64,000 bases of DNA from Sphingomonas adhaesiva (GCF_036946125.1 NZ_JAQIJT010000002.1:2168001-2232000), one strand, 5' to 3'; shown: positions 44,631 to 53,013, counted from the stretch's first letter. Made by a program: numbers and translations. The notes: generated by a model from the letters alone, not told the origin.

Positions 44631-45794
44631 CTATAGGGCCTCTCCCGCCGCCCAGCCGCTCGCCCAGGCCCATTGGAAATTGTACCCGCCGAGCCAGCCG
44701 GTGACATCGACCGCCTCACCGATCGCATACAGCCCCGGCAGGTGCCGCGCCGCCATCGTCTGCGACGACAATCCGGTGGTCGCGATCCCGCCGACCGTCA
44801 CCTCCGCCTTCGCGAACCCCTCCGTACCGTCGGGGTGGAAGCGCCAGTCGCGCAGCCGCCGCTCCGCCTCGGCCAGCGTGCGATCGGTCGCATTGCCCAG
44901 TTCGCCGATACCGACGCGTTCCGCCAGCGCGTCCGCCAGCCGCGCGGGCAGCCCCGTCGCGGCGGCGAAGCTCGCGCGCGGCCTCGCCCGCTTCGCCTCC
45001 ACCAGCCAGCCGGGCGCGGCATCGGGGCGGAAGTCGATCGCCACCGCCTCGCCGTGTCGCCAATAGCTCGACGCCTGCAGGATCGCCGGCCCCGACAGCC
45101 CGCGGTGCGTGAACAGCGCCGCCTCCGCGAACGCCGCCTTCCCCGCGCGCGCCACCACCGGCGTCGCCACGCCCGACAGCGCGCGGAACAGCGCCTCGTC
45201 CCCCGGCAGCGTCAGCGGCACCAGCGCCGGGCGTGGCTCCACCACCTTCAACCCGAACCGCCGCGCCAGGTCGTAGGCGATGCCCGTCGCGCCCAGCTTC
45301 GGGATCGACGGACCGCCGGTCGCGATCACCAGCGACGGCGCCGCGATCTCGCGCGCGCCGTGGACGACGACGAACAGCCCGTCGGCATGCCGCACCTCGC
45401 CCAGCGGCTGTCCCAGCCGGATCGCCACGCCCCCCGCCGCCGCCTCGTCCAGCAGCATGTCGACGATCTGGCGCGCGGAGCGGTCGCAGAACAATTGCCC
45501 CAGCGTCTTCTCGTGCCAGCCGATGCCGTGCCGCTCGACCAGCGCCAGGAAATCCTGCGCGGTGTACCGCCCCAGCGCGGACTTCGCGAAATGCGGGTTG
45601 GCGGAGAGATAGCGATCGGCGGCGGTATGCACATTGGTGAAATTGCATCGTCCGCCGCCGGAGATCAGGATCTTCTTGCCCGCCGCATCGGCATGATCCA
45701 GCACCGCGACGCGCCGCCCGCGCTGCCCCGCGACCGCCGCACACATCAGCCCGGCCCCGCCGGCGCCCAGCACGATCGCATCGAACCGTTCCAT
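44631..45794 (-). CDS. BaiN/HI0933-family FAD-dependent oxidoreductase
   Basis: Flavoprotein of 387 residues. It has the FAD dinucleotide motif VLGAGGAGLMCA at the N-terminus, then KKILISGGGRCNFTN, the signature of the HI0933/BaiN/RdsA family, and a C-terminal GEAVDVTGWLGGYNFQWAW block containing the last FAD contact. Members reduce unsaturated substrates such as bile-acid intermediates, but the function of most is unknown. The start is ATG 45794. The PPOX gene follows on the same strand after a hairpin, which may indicate a flavin-related pair. Confidence 0.88.
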   Translation of the reverse strand: MERFDAIVLGAGGAGLMCAAVAGQRGRRVAVLDHADAAGKKILISGGGRCNFTNVHTAADRYLSANPHFAKSALGRYTAQDFLALVERHGIGWHEKTLGQLFCDRSARQIVDMLLDEAAAGGVAIRLGQPLGEVRHADGLFVVVHGAREIAAPSLVIATGGPSIPKLGATGIAYDLARRFGLKVVEPRPALVPLTLPGDEALFRALSGVATPVVARAGKAAFAEAALFTHRGLSGPAILQASSYWRHGEAVAIDFRPDAAPGWLVEAKRARPRASFAAATGLPARLADALAERVGIGELGNATDRTLAEAERRLRDWRFHPDGTEGFAKAEVTVGGIATTGLSSQTMAARHLPGLYAIGEAVDVTGWLGGYNFQWAWASGWAAGEAL

Positions 45795-45835
45795 CGCGCG
45801 GCGTTACGTCACGCCGCCCGCGCCGTCACCCCGGA

Positions 45836-46222
45836 TCACGTCCGCGGCGTCACCGACGCGGGCGCCAGCGGCACCTCGCGCAGCCGCTCGCCGAGCGCCG
45901 CGAACGCCTCCGTCGCGCCCACCGCGCTGTCGATCGCCGCCTCCAGCGCGCGATACGCCGCCAGCACCTCGCGCCCCGCCTCGGTCAGCGTCGCCCCGCC
46001 GCCGCCGCCGCGCCCGGTCGCGACCAGCCGCTCCCGCCAGCAGCGGTTCATCTCGTCGACCAGCAGCCAGGTCCGGCGGTAGCTCATCCCCAGCGCGCGT
46101 CCCGCCGCGGAGATCGAGCCTTCGCGCGCGATCGCCTCCAGCAGGTCCGCCTTCCCCGGCCCCATGGCGATCGCATCGCCGCACAGCAATTGCGCCTTCA
46201 GCTTGAGCGGACCGTGTCGCAT
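45836..46222 (-). CDS. ModE-like winged-helix regulator
   Basis: DNA-binding protein of 128 residues matching the N-terminal domain of ModE and related LysR-type winged helices. It shows KADLLEAIAREGSISAAGRALGMSYRRTW, continuing LLVDEMNRCW, then GGGGGATLTEAGREVL. The molybdate-binding domains of full ModE are absent, so it may be a stand-alone one-domain regulator. ATG 46222 starts the domain. It is divergent from the DUF2971 gene (129 bp). No molybdenum gene is nearby, so the target is unknown. Confidence 0.82.
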   Translation of the reverse strand: MRHGPLKLKAQLLCGDAIAMGPGKADLLEAIAREGSISAAGRALGMSYRRTWLLVDEMNRCWRERLVATGRGGGGGATLTEAGREVLAAYRALEAAIDSAVGATEAFAALGERLREVPLAPASVTPRT

Positions 46223-46351
46223 GCCCGCGATCGTGCCGCGCGTCGGGCGCGGGTGCAACCATAACGGACCAAACGCCGCCGCCACAACATTGACCGGGCG
46301 TTCGCCGATCCAGACCTTGCCGCCAAGAAGCCAAGAGGGAGGGACGGCGAC

Positions 46352-47269
46352 ATGGCAGCGATCAGCGAGGCGAAGGCGGAGGCGAAGTTCAAGGCGATCT
46401 CGAACCGCTGGGTCGAGGAGACGCGCGTCGCGCGCAGCGGCGAGGTGCCGGAGGAGGTGTTCCATTATACCGACGCCGCCGGGCTGCACGGCATGCTGTC
46501 ACAGCACAGCATCTGGCTGACCGATCACCGCTTCCTCAACGACAAGACCGAGGCCGCCTATACGAAGACCCTCGTCCGCTCGATCCTGGACAAGCTGGAC
46601 AGCGACGACGCGATCACCCGCGCGTTCCTCAAGCGGATGCGAATCCTGTCGGAGATCCGCAGCAACGATGATTCCTTCGTCTTCTCGCTGTCGGAGGCGT
46701 CGGACGACCTGAGCCAGTGGCGCGGCTATGCGCGCGACGGGCAGGGCTTCACGCTGGGGTTCGACGCGAACGTCCTTCACACGGTCGGACGGCCGGACGA
46801 TGCGGAATATTCCTTCGCCAAGGTCGAATACGATCCGGACCGCCAGAGCAGCACGCTGGAGAAGATGATCCGCGAGTTCATCACCACCCTCGGCGGCATG
46901 AAGCTGGATGCGACCGCGGACGAGAAGATCATCAAGGTCGCGGCCGACAAGGCCGACTGGGCCGTCGAGAACAAGTCGCTGCTCAACAAGCACCGCTCCT
47001 TCCAGTCGGAGAAGGAGTGGCGCATCGTCTCCTATTGCTCACCCAAGCACGACGACGTGCGCGTCCGCACCTCCGGCTTGCGCCTGGTCCCCTATAACGT
47101 GGTCAAGCCACAGGGCGACGACGTGGAGCTTCTGCCGCTCACCTCGATCCGCATCGGCCCCGGCTTCGACGATCCGGAGGCGGTGCGGGACGCGGTGCGC
47201 ACGCTTGCCGACATCCACGGCTACAAGCCGCGTATCGAGGTCGCCGACACGCCCTACCGGAAGGTGTGA
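46352..47269 (+). CDS. DUF2971-domain protein
   Basis: Soluble protein of 305 residues with the DUF2971 pattern: FHYTD at 37-41, SLSE at 112-115, LSQWRGYA at 120-127 and EKEWR at 220-224. No signal or membrane segment is visible. Function is unknown. Such proteins are scattered among bacteria, often on mobile or defence loci, though here no such partner is visible. The order of conserved H-Y, S and E residues is reminiscent of ADP-ribosyltransferase folds, but that is only a hypothesis. The gene looks visibly less GC-rich than its neighbours, which may indicate later acquisition. ATG 46352 follows GGGAGGGACGGCGAC. Confidence 0.8.
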   Translation: MAAISEAKAEAKFKAISNRWVEETRVARSGEVPEEVFHYTDAAGLHGMLSQHSIWLTDHRFLNDKTEAAYTKTLVRSILDKLDSDDAITRAFLKRMRILSEIRSNDDSFVFSLSEASDDLSQWRGYARDGQGFTLGFDANVLHTVGRPDDAEYSFAKVEYDPDRQSSTLEKMIREFITTLGGMKLDATADEKIIKVAADKADWAVENKSLLNKHRSFQSEKEWRIVSYCSPKHDDVRVRTSGLRLVPYNVVKPQGDDVELLPLTSIRIGPGFDDPEAVRDAVRTLADIHGYKPRIEVADTPYRKV

Positions 47270-47279
47270 CGCGTCGGGC

Positions 47280-48740
47280 TCACCCGATCGCGACGACCTC
47301 GCGATCGACCGTGCCCGTCGCCTCGGCATATTCGGCGCAGCTGCCCGACCAGTTCTGGTAGATGCGCCCGTTCGCCGCCTTGTACCAGCTGCGGCAGTGC
47401 GGGTCGGCCCAGACCGTGCCGGACAGCTTTTGCGCCAGCGCGTCCTGGAAGCGCCGCTGCCCGTCCTCGGACACATCGGCGGCGCGCGCGTCCTGCGCCT
47501 CGACGCCCGCCAGCGTGCGCAGCATGAAGGCCACCTGCTGCTCGATCATGAAGCTGATCGAATTGTGGCCCAGGTTCGTGTTCGGTCCATAGAGCATGAA
47601 CATGTTGGGAAAGCCGTGGACCATGATCCCCAGATACGCCTCCGGCCCGTCGCGCCACGCCTCCCTCAGCGACACGCCGCCGCGCCCCAACACGTCCATC
47701 GACCAGTTCCACTCGGTCGTCTCGAACCCGGTCGCGAAGATCAGCACGTCCAGATCGTGGAACCCGTCCGCGGTGCGCACCCCGCCCGCCTCGATGCGGT
47801 CGATCCCCGCGGTCTCCAGCGTCACATTGTCGCGGCACAGCGCCGGGTAGAAATCGTCGCAGATCAGGATGCGCTTGCACCCAATCGGATAATCCGGCGT
47901 CAGCTTCGCGCGCAGCGCGGGGTCGGCGACCTGCGCCTCCAGATGATCGAGCGCGGTGCGGGTGAAGGCGGCGCGCCCCTCCGGCGTCCATTGGAACGCC
48001 TGCCAGAAGAACGCATCCGCATTGTCGAAGATCATCGCCCGGTGCGCCGCGCCCAGCTTCATCGCCACCTCCAGGTTGGTGGCCATCAACGCCTTCGTCT
48101 CGGGGGTCACCGCCTGGTCGTTGCGCGGCACGATCCAATTGGGGGTGCGCTGAAACACGGTCAGGTGGCCCGCGACCTTGGCGACTTCGGGGATCAGTTG
48201 CACCGCGCTCGCCGCCGAGCCGACGACGCCGACGCGCCTGCCGGCCAGGTCGATCCCCTCGGGCCATTCGGCGGCGTGGAACATCGTGCCGGCGAAGTCG
48301 TCCCGCCCGGCGATCCCGGGCAGTTGCGGGCGCGACAATTGCCCCAGCGCGGGCACGATCGCGTCGAACGTCTCGCGCGCGCCCTTCTCGGTCTCGACCT
48401 GCCATTGTCCCGCGGCCTCGTCCCAGACAGCGCGCGTCACACGTTCGTTCAGACGGAGCACGTCGCCCAGCGCGAACTGCTCGACCAGCGACTGCGTATA
48501 GGCATGGATTTCCGGCCCGCGCGCATAATGATGGCTCCAGTGCGGGTTGGGCGCGAAGCTGAACTGATAGAGGATCGCCGGCACGTCGCAGGCCACGCCG
48601 GGGTAGCGGTTGGCGCGCCACGTCCCGCCGACCGTATCGGCATGTTCGTACAGCACGACCTCGTGCCCCGCCTCGCGCGCCTTGATGGCCGCGCACAGCC
48701 CGCCCATGCCGGCACCCACCACCGCGATCCGCTTCGCCAT
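47280..48740 (-). CDS. Flavin monooxygenase, Baeyer-Villiger type
   Basis: FAD- and NADPH-dependent oxygenase of 486 residues. It shows an N-terminal FAD motif VVGAGMGG (8-14), the Baeyer-Villiger fingerprint FAGTMFHAAEWP (149-160, fitting FxGxxxHxxxW), and a second dinucleotide site VVGSAASAVQLIPEVA. Such enzymes insert oxygen into cyclic or linear ketones, giving lactones or esters. The start ATG 48740 follows AGGAG. It stands alone; no hydrolase partner is directly adjacent. The ketone substrate is unknown. Confidence 0.88.
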   Translation of the reverse strand: MAKRIAVVGAGMGGLCAAIKAREAGHEVVLYEHADTVGGTWRANRYPGVACDVPAILYQFSFAPNPHWSHHYARGPEIHAYTQSLVEQFALGDVLRLNERVTRAVWDEAAGQWQVETEKGARETFDAIVPALGQLSRPQLPGIAGRDDFAGTMFHAAEWPEGIDLAGRRVGVVGSAASAVQLIPEVAKVAGHLTVFQRTPNWIVPRNDQAVTPETKALMATNLEVAMKLGAAHRAMIFDNADAFFWQAFQWTPEGRAAFTRTALDHLEAQVADPALRAKLTPDYPIGCKRILICDDFYPALCRDNVTLETAGIDRIEAGGVRTADGFHDLDVLIFATGFETTEWNWSMDVLGRGGVSLREAWRDGPEAYLGIMVHGFPNMFMLYGPNTNLGHNSISFMIEQQVAFMLRTLAGVEAQDARAADVSEDGQRRFQDALAQKLSGTVWADPHCRSWYKAANGRIYQNWSGSCAEYAEATGTVDREVVAIG

Positions 48741-48857
48741 CGCCTGCTCTCCTAGCCCGCGGTCTGTGGCCGCATCGTTGGCGCGCAGGATGGCGCGGCG
48801 GCGGGCGGATGGGAAGCCCCTATCAAGTCGATCGTTTTAGCGCACTCCGACACGCCC

Positions 48858-49029
48858 CGTCACCCCGGCCTCGAGCGGGGCGTTTGCAAAAGGCGACACC
48901 GTGCTCCTGCGTAGGCAGGAGCCCAGGGTTGCGGGTCCCATAAGGCATTGTTCTGCTGGGCCTTGGGCTCCTGCCTGCGCAGGAGCACGGCATGCAGAGG
49001 CCCCGCCTTGAGCCGGAGTGATGCCGGGG
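48858..49029. repeat. Composite REPIN-like element (type C inside type A), copy 3, degraded
   Basis: Left half GTCACCCCGGCCTCGAGCGG, then GTTTGCAAAAGG and the inner arms GTGCTCCTGCGTAGGCAGGA (48901 on) against CTCCTGCCTGCGCAGGAGCAC. The right outer TTTTGCAAAGG arm present in the other two copies is missing here. It fills most of the 335-bp gap between the BVMO and a small membrane ORF; I see nothing else there. Confidence 0.8.
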
Positions 49030-49075
49030 GCATTTTAACCCCTTCGAAACCCCGCCCCGCCTAACCCTCCCGCCG

Positions 49076-49258
49076 GTGCGCACCATCTTCCTCACCCTGC
49101 TCCTGATCGGCCCCGCGCTCGCCGATACCGGCCACGACGGCATCGTCCGCGCGCGCACGATGCCGGAGCTGTCGGACGTCGCGCTGTTCGTGCTCGCGGT
49201 CGTCGCGATCTGGCTCGCCCGCCGCGCGCTTCGCCGTCGCTTCGCTGCCAAGGATTGA
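49076..49258 (+). CDS. Small membrane protein with PEP-CTERM-like tail
   Basis: Putative 60-residue protein from GTG 49076. A signal-like start (MRTIFLTLLLIGPALA) is followed by a short polar part and a C-terminal MPELSDVALFVLAVVAIWLA helix ending in ARRALRRRF. A PE-x motif plus hydrophobic helix plus Arg cluster resembles an exosortase sorting tail, but the match is weak. It lies 31 bp before hisE. Function is unknown. Confidence 0.55.
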   Translation: MRTIFLTLLLIGPALADTGHDGIVRARTMPELSDVALFVLAVVAIWLARRALRRRFAAKD

Positions 49259-49289
49259 CCTCGCGCGCCGCGCGCGGCACCCGCTGCGC

Positions 49290-49625
49290 ATGGCAGACGA
49301 CATCCTGGACCGCCTCGCCGCCACGATCGCCGCACGCAAGGGCGCCGATGCCGGCAGCTCCTACACCGCCTCGCTGTTCGCCAGGGGCCGCGCCCGCATC
49401 GCGCAGAAGATCGGCGAGGAAGCGACCGAGACCGTCATCGCCGCGATCGGTGCCGACCCCCGCGCGATCGTGCCGGAGGCCGCGGACCTGCTCTATCACC
49501 TCTTCGTGCTGCTGGCCGATGCCGGGCTGACGCTGGACGACGTCCGCGCCGAGCTGCGCCGCCGCGAAGGCACCGGCGGCCACGACGAAAAGGCCGCCCG
49601 CCCGCTCTCCTTCCCTCCGCAATAA
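49290..49625 (+). CDS. hisE: Phosphoribosyl-ATP pyrophosphatase
   Basis: HisE (111 residues) hydrolyses phosphoribosyl-ATP to phosphoribosyl-AMP in histidine synthesis. KIGEEATETVIAA and EAADLLYHLFVLLADAGLTL carry the acidic metal-binding residues typical of MazG-like HisE. It is monofunctional. The other his genes are not in the window. HIT-family gene follows after 11 bp. Confidence 0.93.
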   Translation: MADDILDRLAATIAARKGADAGSSYTASLFARGRARIAQKIGEEATETVIAAIGADPRAIVPEAADLLYHLFVLLADAGLTLDDVRAELRRREGTGGHDEKAARPLSFPPQ

Positions 49626-49636
49626 AGGTGCCCGTG

Positions 49637-50029
49637 ATGAGCGTCGATGCCACTTCGCCCTATGACGACGGCAACATCTTCGCCCGGCTGCTGCGCGGCG
49701 AGATCCCGTCGAAGCGCGTGTACGAGGACGATCACACCGTCGTCTTCCACGACATCGCGCCCTGGGCGCCGATCCATTTGCTCGCGATCCCGCGCGGCCG
49801 CTACGTCAGCTGGGACGATTTTTCCGCCCGTGCCTCGGACGCGGAGATCGTCAGCTTCACCCGCGCCGTGGGACAGGCCGCGCGCGAGGCCGGGCTGGTT
49901 GAGCCGGGCTACCGGCTGATCGCCAATACCGGCACCAACAGCCATCAGGAGGTGCCGCACCTCCACGTCCACATCATCGCCGGCCGCCCGCTGGGCCCGA
50001 TGCTGGTCGAGAACGACAGCCGGCGTTGA
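49637..50029 (+). CDS. HIT-family nucleotide hydrolase/transferase
   Basis: Histidine-triad protein of 130 residues. The active-site H-x-H-x-H triad is HLHVHII (His 108, 110, 112), preceded by GTNSHQEV. These are HINT-like purine nucleoside phosphoramidases. ATG 49637 is chosen because AAAGG lies at a good distance; GTG 49628 is an alternative. It is directly after hisE, an arrangement common in alphaproteobacteria. Exact substrate is unknown. Confidence 0.9.
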   Translation: MSVDATSPYDDGNIFARLLRGEIPSKRVYEDDHTVVFHDIAPWAPIHLLAIPRGRYVSWDDFSARASDAEIVSFTRAVGQAAREAGLVEPGYRLIANTGTNSHQEVPHLHVHIIAGRPLGPMLVENDSRR

Positions 50030-50136
50030 CCCATCTCCGACCGATCGCCCGCGCAACACTATTGCGCGGACGCGATTTGGCATTAGGCTCTCGCGCTTGG
50101 CATGACGGCGCCCCGGGGGGCGACCAAGGGAGAGTT

Positions 50137-51702
50137 ATGGCGACCCGACCCGAAGGTGGCGTTTTCGCGCGCATGATGGCGCGCAAATCGATCGCGCAGG
50201 TGCAGCGCGAAACCGAAACCAGCGAGCTGAAGCGCACGCTGGGCAAGTGGAACCTGCTGCTGCTGGGCGTCGGCTGCATCATCGGCGCGGGCATCTTCGT
50301 CCGTACCGGCAGCGCCGCGGCGCTCCATGCCGGGCCGGCGGTGCTGTTGTCGTTCGTCGTGGCGGGCATCGTCTGCGCCTTTGCGGGGCTCTGCTATGCG
50401 GAGCTGTCGTCGACGCTGCCGGTGTCCGGATCGGCCTATACCTACGGCTACACCACCCTCGGCGAGTTCGTGGCGTGGATCATGGGCGCGCTGCTGCTGC
50501 TCGAATACGGCCTCGCCGCCTCGGTGGTGGCGGTCGGCTGGGGCGGTTACGTCGTCAGCCTGCTCGCCGATTTCGGGCTCCACATCCCGCCGCAGCTGAC
50601 CGGCCCCGCGGGCTATACGCTGATGCGCGACGGCGTGCCGGTGCTGGTCGACGGGCGGACGGTGACGACGATCTTCAACCTCCCCGCCTTCCTTATCTGC
50701 CTCGCGCTCGCGACGCTGCTGGTGGCGGGCGTGTCGGAATCGGCGAAGGTCAACAACGTCATCGTCGCGGTGAAGGTCAGCGTGCTGGTCGCGTTCATCG
50801 CGGTCGGCGGGCTGATCGTGCTCAGCAACTTCGGCGAGCTGGTGGCGAGGAACTGGACCCCCTTCATCCCCGAGGGGCAGGGCGACGGCAAGTACGGCGT
50901 CGACGGCATCATGCGCGCCGCCTCGATCGTCTTCTTCGCCTATATCGGGTTCGAGGCCGTCTCGACCGCGGGGCAGGAGGCGAAGGACCCCAAGCGCGAC
51001 ATGCCCTTCGGCATCATCGGCAGCCTGGTCGTGTGCACCGTCATCTACATGCTGGTCGCCGCGATCATGACGCTGCTGGTGCCCTACAACCAGCTCAACG
51101 TGCCCGATCCCGTCGCGGTCGTGGTCGATAATTTCGGCCCGGCGTGGAGCTGGCTGGCCAAGATCATCAAGATCGGCGCGATCGTCGGGCTCACCTCGGT
51201 GGTGCTGGTGCTGATGTACGGCCAGACCCGCATCTTCTACACGATGGCGCGCGACGGGCTGCTGCCGCGCGTCTTCGCGACGGTCCATCCGAAGTACAAG
51301 ACGCCGTACATCAACACCGCGCTGGTCGGCATCATCACCGCGGTGGCGGCGGGGTTCTTCGACATCAACGTGCTGGGCGACATGACCTCGGTCGGCACGC
51401 TGGCGGCGTTCGCGATCGTCTGCCTCTCGGTCATCTACCTGCGCCGCGCCGCGCCGGAGCTGCCGCGCGGCTTCTCGGTCCCGCTCTATCCGGTGCTGCC
51501 GCTGCTCGGCATCGCGTCGTGCGCCTATCTCATCACGACGGTGCCGTGGCCGGTGCTGAAGTTCTTCCTGTGGTACATGGCGGGCGGCGTGGTGCTGTAC
51601 TTCCTCTACGGCATCCGCAACTCCAACCTGCAACGCGGGCTGGGGCAGGACGGCGGCCCCGACATGGGCGAATATGTCGCCCCCGTCGGCGAGCAGCGGT
51701 AA
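50137..51702 (+). CDS. Amino-acid permease (cationic amino-acid transporter type)
   Basis: APC-superfamily transporter of 521 residues with about 12-13 hydrophobic segments. LLLGVGCIIGAGIFVRTG is the broken helix 1, followed by YAELSSTLPVSGSAYTYGY in helix 3, and GFEAVSTAGQEAKDPKRDMP. This set matches the CAT/YfnA branch of amino-acid permeases. ATG 50137 follows AGGGAGAG. It is a single-gene unit bounded downstream by a palindromic hairpin. Substrate is unknown. Confidence 0.9.
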   Translation: MATRPEGGVFARMMARKSIAQVQRETETSELKRTLGKWNLLLLGVGCIIGAGIFVRTGSAAALHAGPAVLLSFVVAGIVCAFAGLCYAELSSTLPVSGSAYTYGYTTLGEFVAWIMGALLLLEYGLAASVVAVGWGGYVVSLLADFGLHIPPQLTGPAGYTLMRDGVPVLVDGRTVTTIFNLPAFLICLALATLLVAGVSESAKVNNVIVAVKVSVLVAFIAVGGLIVLSNFGELVARNWTPFIPEGQGDGKYGVDGIMRAASIVFFAYIGFEAVSTAGQEAKDPKRDMPFGIIGSLVVCTVIYMLVAAIMTLLVPYNQLNVPDPVAVVVDNFGPAWSWLAKIIKIGAIVGLTSVVLVLMYGQTRIFYTMARDGLLPRVFATVHPKYKTPYINTALVGIITAVAAGFFDINVLGDMTSVGTLAAFAIVCLSVIYLRRAAPELPRGFSVPLYPVLPLLGIASCAYLITTVPWPVLKFFLWYMAGGVVLYFLYGIRNSNLQRGLGQDGGPDMGEYVAPVGEQR

Positions 51703-51712
51703 CGCCCGCACC

Positions 51713-51739
51713 GTCACCCCGGCCGTGCGCCGGGGTGAC
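51713..51739. repeat. Single type-A palindrome between convergent genes
   Basis: GTCACCCCGG and CCGGGGTGAC around a short loop, between the convergent permease and mscL stop codons. It probably doubles as a termination hairpin. Confidence 0.75.
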
Positions 51740-51747
51740 GCGACCCG

Positions 51748-52206
51748 TCACATCTCCTTCGCCCGCCCCTTCAGCTCGTCGCGGATCTCGCGCAACAGCA
51801 CCACCTCCGCCGGCTCCGCCGCGGGCTCGGCATTCCCCTGCACCTTCTCGCGCTCCGCCGCCGCGATCAGCCGGTTCACGCTGCGCACCAGCAGGAACAC
51901 GATGAACGCCAGGATCACGAAATTGATGACGACGGTGACGAACTCGCCGTATCCGAACAGCGGCACGCCCGCCGCCTTCAGCTCCGAATAGCTCGTCAGC
52001 GATCCCCTGTACGTCGCCGGCACCGCGCCCAGCCGCACGAAATAGCTGGAGAAATCGAACCCGCCGAAGATCGCGCCCACCACCGGCATGATGATGTCGT
52101 CGGTCAGCGACTTCGTGATCGTGGCGAACGCGCCGCCGATGATGACGCCCACCGCCAGGTCCAGCACGTTGCCGCGCGCGATGAACGTCCGGAAATCCTT
52201 CAGCAT
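51748..52206 (-). CDS. mscL: Large-conductance mechanosensitive channel
   Basis: MscL (152 residues) opens under membrane tension to release solutes in osmotic down-shock. The N-terminal FRTFIARGNVLDLAVGVIIG, VVGAIFGGFDFSS and the second helix INFVILAFIVFLLVRSVNRL match the two-helix channel. A charged C-terminal helix (LREIRDELKGR) completes it. ATG 52206 was chosen because conservation begins at LKDFRTFI; upstream residues look non-coding. Confidence 0.95.
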   Translation of the reverse strand: MLKDFRTFIARGNVLDLAVGVIIGGAFATITKSLTDDIIMPVVGAIFGGFDFSSYFVRLGAVPATYRGSLTSYSELKAAGVPLFGYGEFVTVVINFVILAFIVFLLVRSVNRLIAAAEREKVQGNAEPAAEPAEVVLLREIRDELKGRAKEM

Positions 52207-52316
52207 GGCTGGTCCCTTCGTGTCTGTTGTGGGGTCGAAATAAACCATTCGTGCGATCTTCACGACCCCCGGGGCGGTGTCCTATATGAATGACACAGAC
52301 AGTGGAGACCGCACCG

Positions 52317-52892
52317 ATGATCCGTCGCTATGCCCCCGTGATGCTGGCGCTGCCGCTCGCCGCCTGCGGGCTCAACAGCGTCCCCACCGCCGAGGAAACC
52401 GCCAAGGCGCGCTGGGCCGACGTGCAGAACGAGTATCAGCGCCGTGCCGACCTGATCCCCAACCTGGTCTCGACCGTGAAGGGCTATGCGAAGCAGGAGT
52501 CCGACGTGCTGACCCGCGTGACCGAGGCGCGCGCGGGCGCCGGCCGCATCCGGCTGTCGGGCGACGACCTGACCGATCCGGCGAAGGTGCAGCAGTTCGA
52601 GCGCGCGCAGAACGCGGTCACCTTCTCGCTCCAGCGGCTGCAGGAGGCGTACCCGGACCTGAAGTCGAACCAGAACTTCCTCTCGCTGCAGTCGCAGCTG
52701 GAGGGGACCGAGAACCGCATCACCATCGCGCGCCGCGACTACAATCAGGCGGTCCAGGACTATAACACCCGCATCCGCACCTTCCCCGACGCGGTCGGCG
52801 CGAAGATCTTCTACGGCGCGAAGCCGCTGGTCCCGTTCCAGGCCACCACGCCGGGCGCGGAGACGGCGCCGACGGTGAACTTCGGCGGCTGA
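52317..52892 (+). CDS. LemA-family lipoprotein
   Basis: LemA-family protein of 191 residues. A lipobox LPLAAC near residue 17 predicts a lipid anchor, and the core NEYQRRADLIPNLVSTVKGYA is the family signature. Helical repeats follow up to the FYGAKPLVPFQA end. Function is unknown but it is usually paired with TPM-domain genes, as here. ATG 52317 starts the lipoprotein signal. It is divergent from mscL across 110 bp. Confidence 0.9.
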   Translation: MIRRYAPVMLALPLAACGLNSVPTAEETAKARWADVQNEYQRRADLIPNLVSTVKGYAKQESDVLTRVTEARAGAGRIRLSGDDLTDPAKVQQFERAQNAVTFSLQRLQEAYPDLKSNQNFLSLQSQLEGTENRITIARRDYNQAVQDYNTRIRTFPDAVGAKIFYGAKPLVPFQATTPGAETAPTVNFGG

Positions 52893-52919
52893 GGTGCCCC
52901 GACCTTTCCCCCCCACCTC

Positions 52920-53013
52920 GTCACCGCGGACTTGTTCCGGGGTCCACCGTTCCGCACGCGCACCAGCGATCACGCCTGCGGAACGGTGGATGCCGGAACA
53001 AGTCCGGCATGAC
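52920..53013. repeat. REP-like palindromic pair (type A) overlapping the TPM gene start
   Basis: Starts GTCACCGCGGACTTGTTCCG, ends GGAACAAGTCCGGCATGAC. The inner arms GTCCACCGTTCC and GGAACGGTGGAT pair. It begins 27 bp after the lemA stop. The best ATG for the next gene lies inside its right module. Confidence 0.85.

Noticed and set aside
50050..50068. CGCGCAA/TTGCGCG hairpin after the HIT gene
   Set aside because: The stem is only 7 bp, with no T run after it; too weak to call as a terminator.
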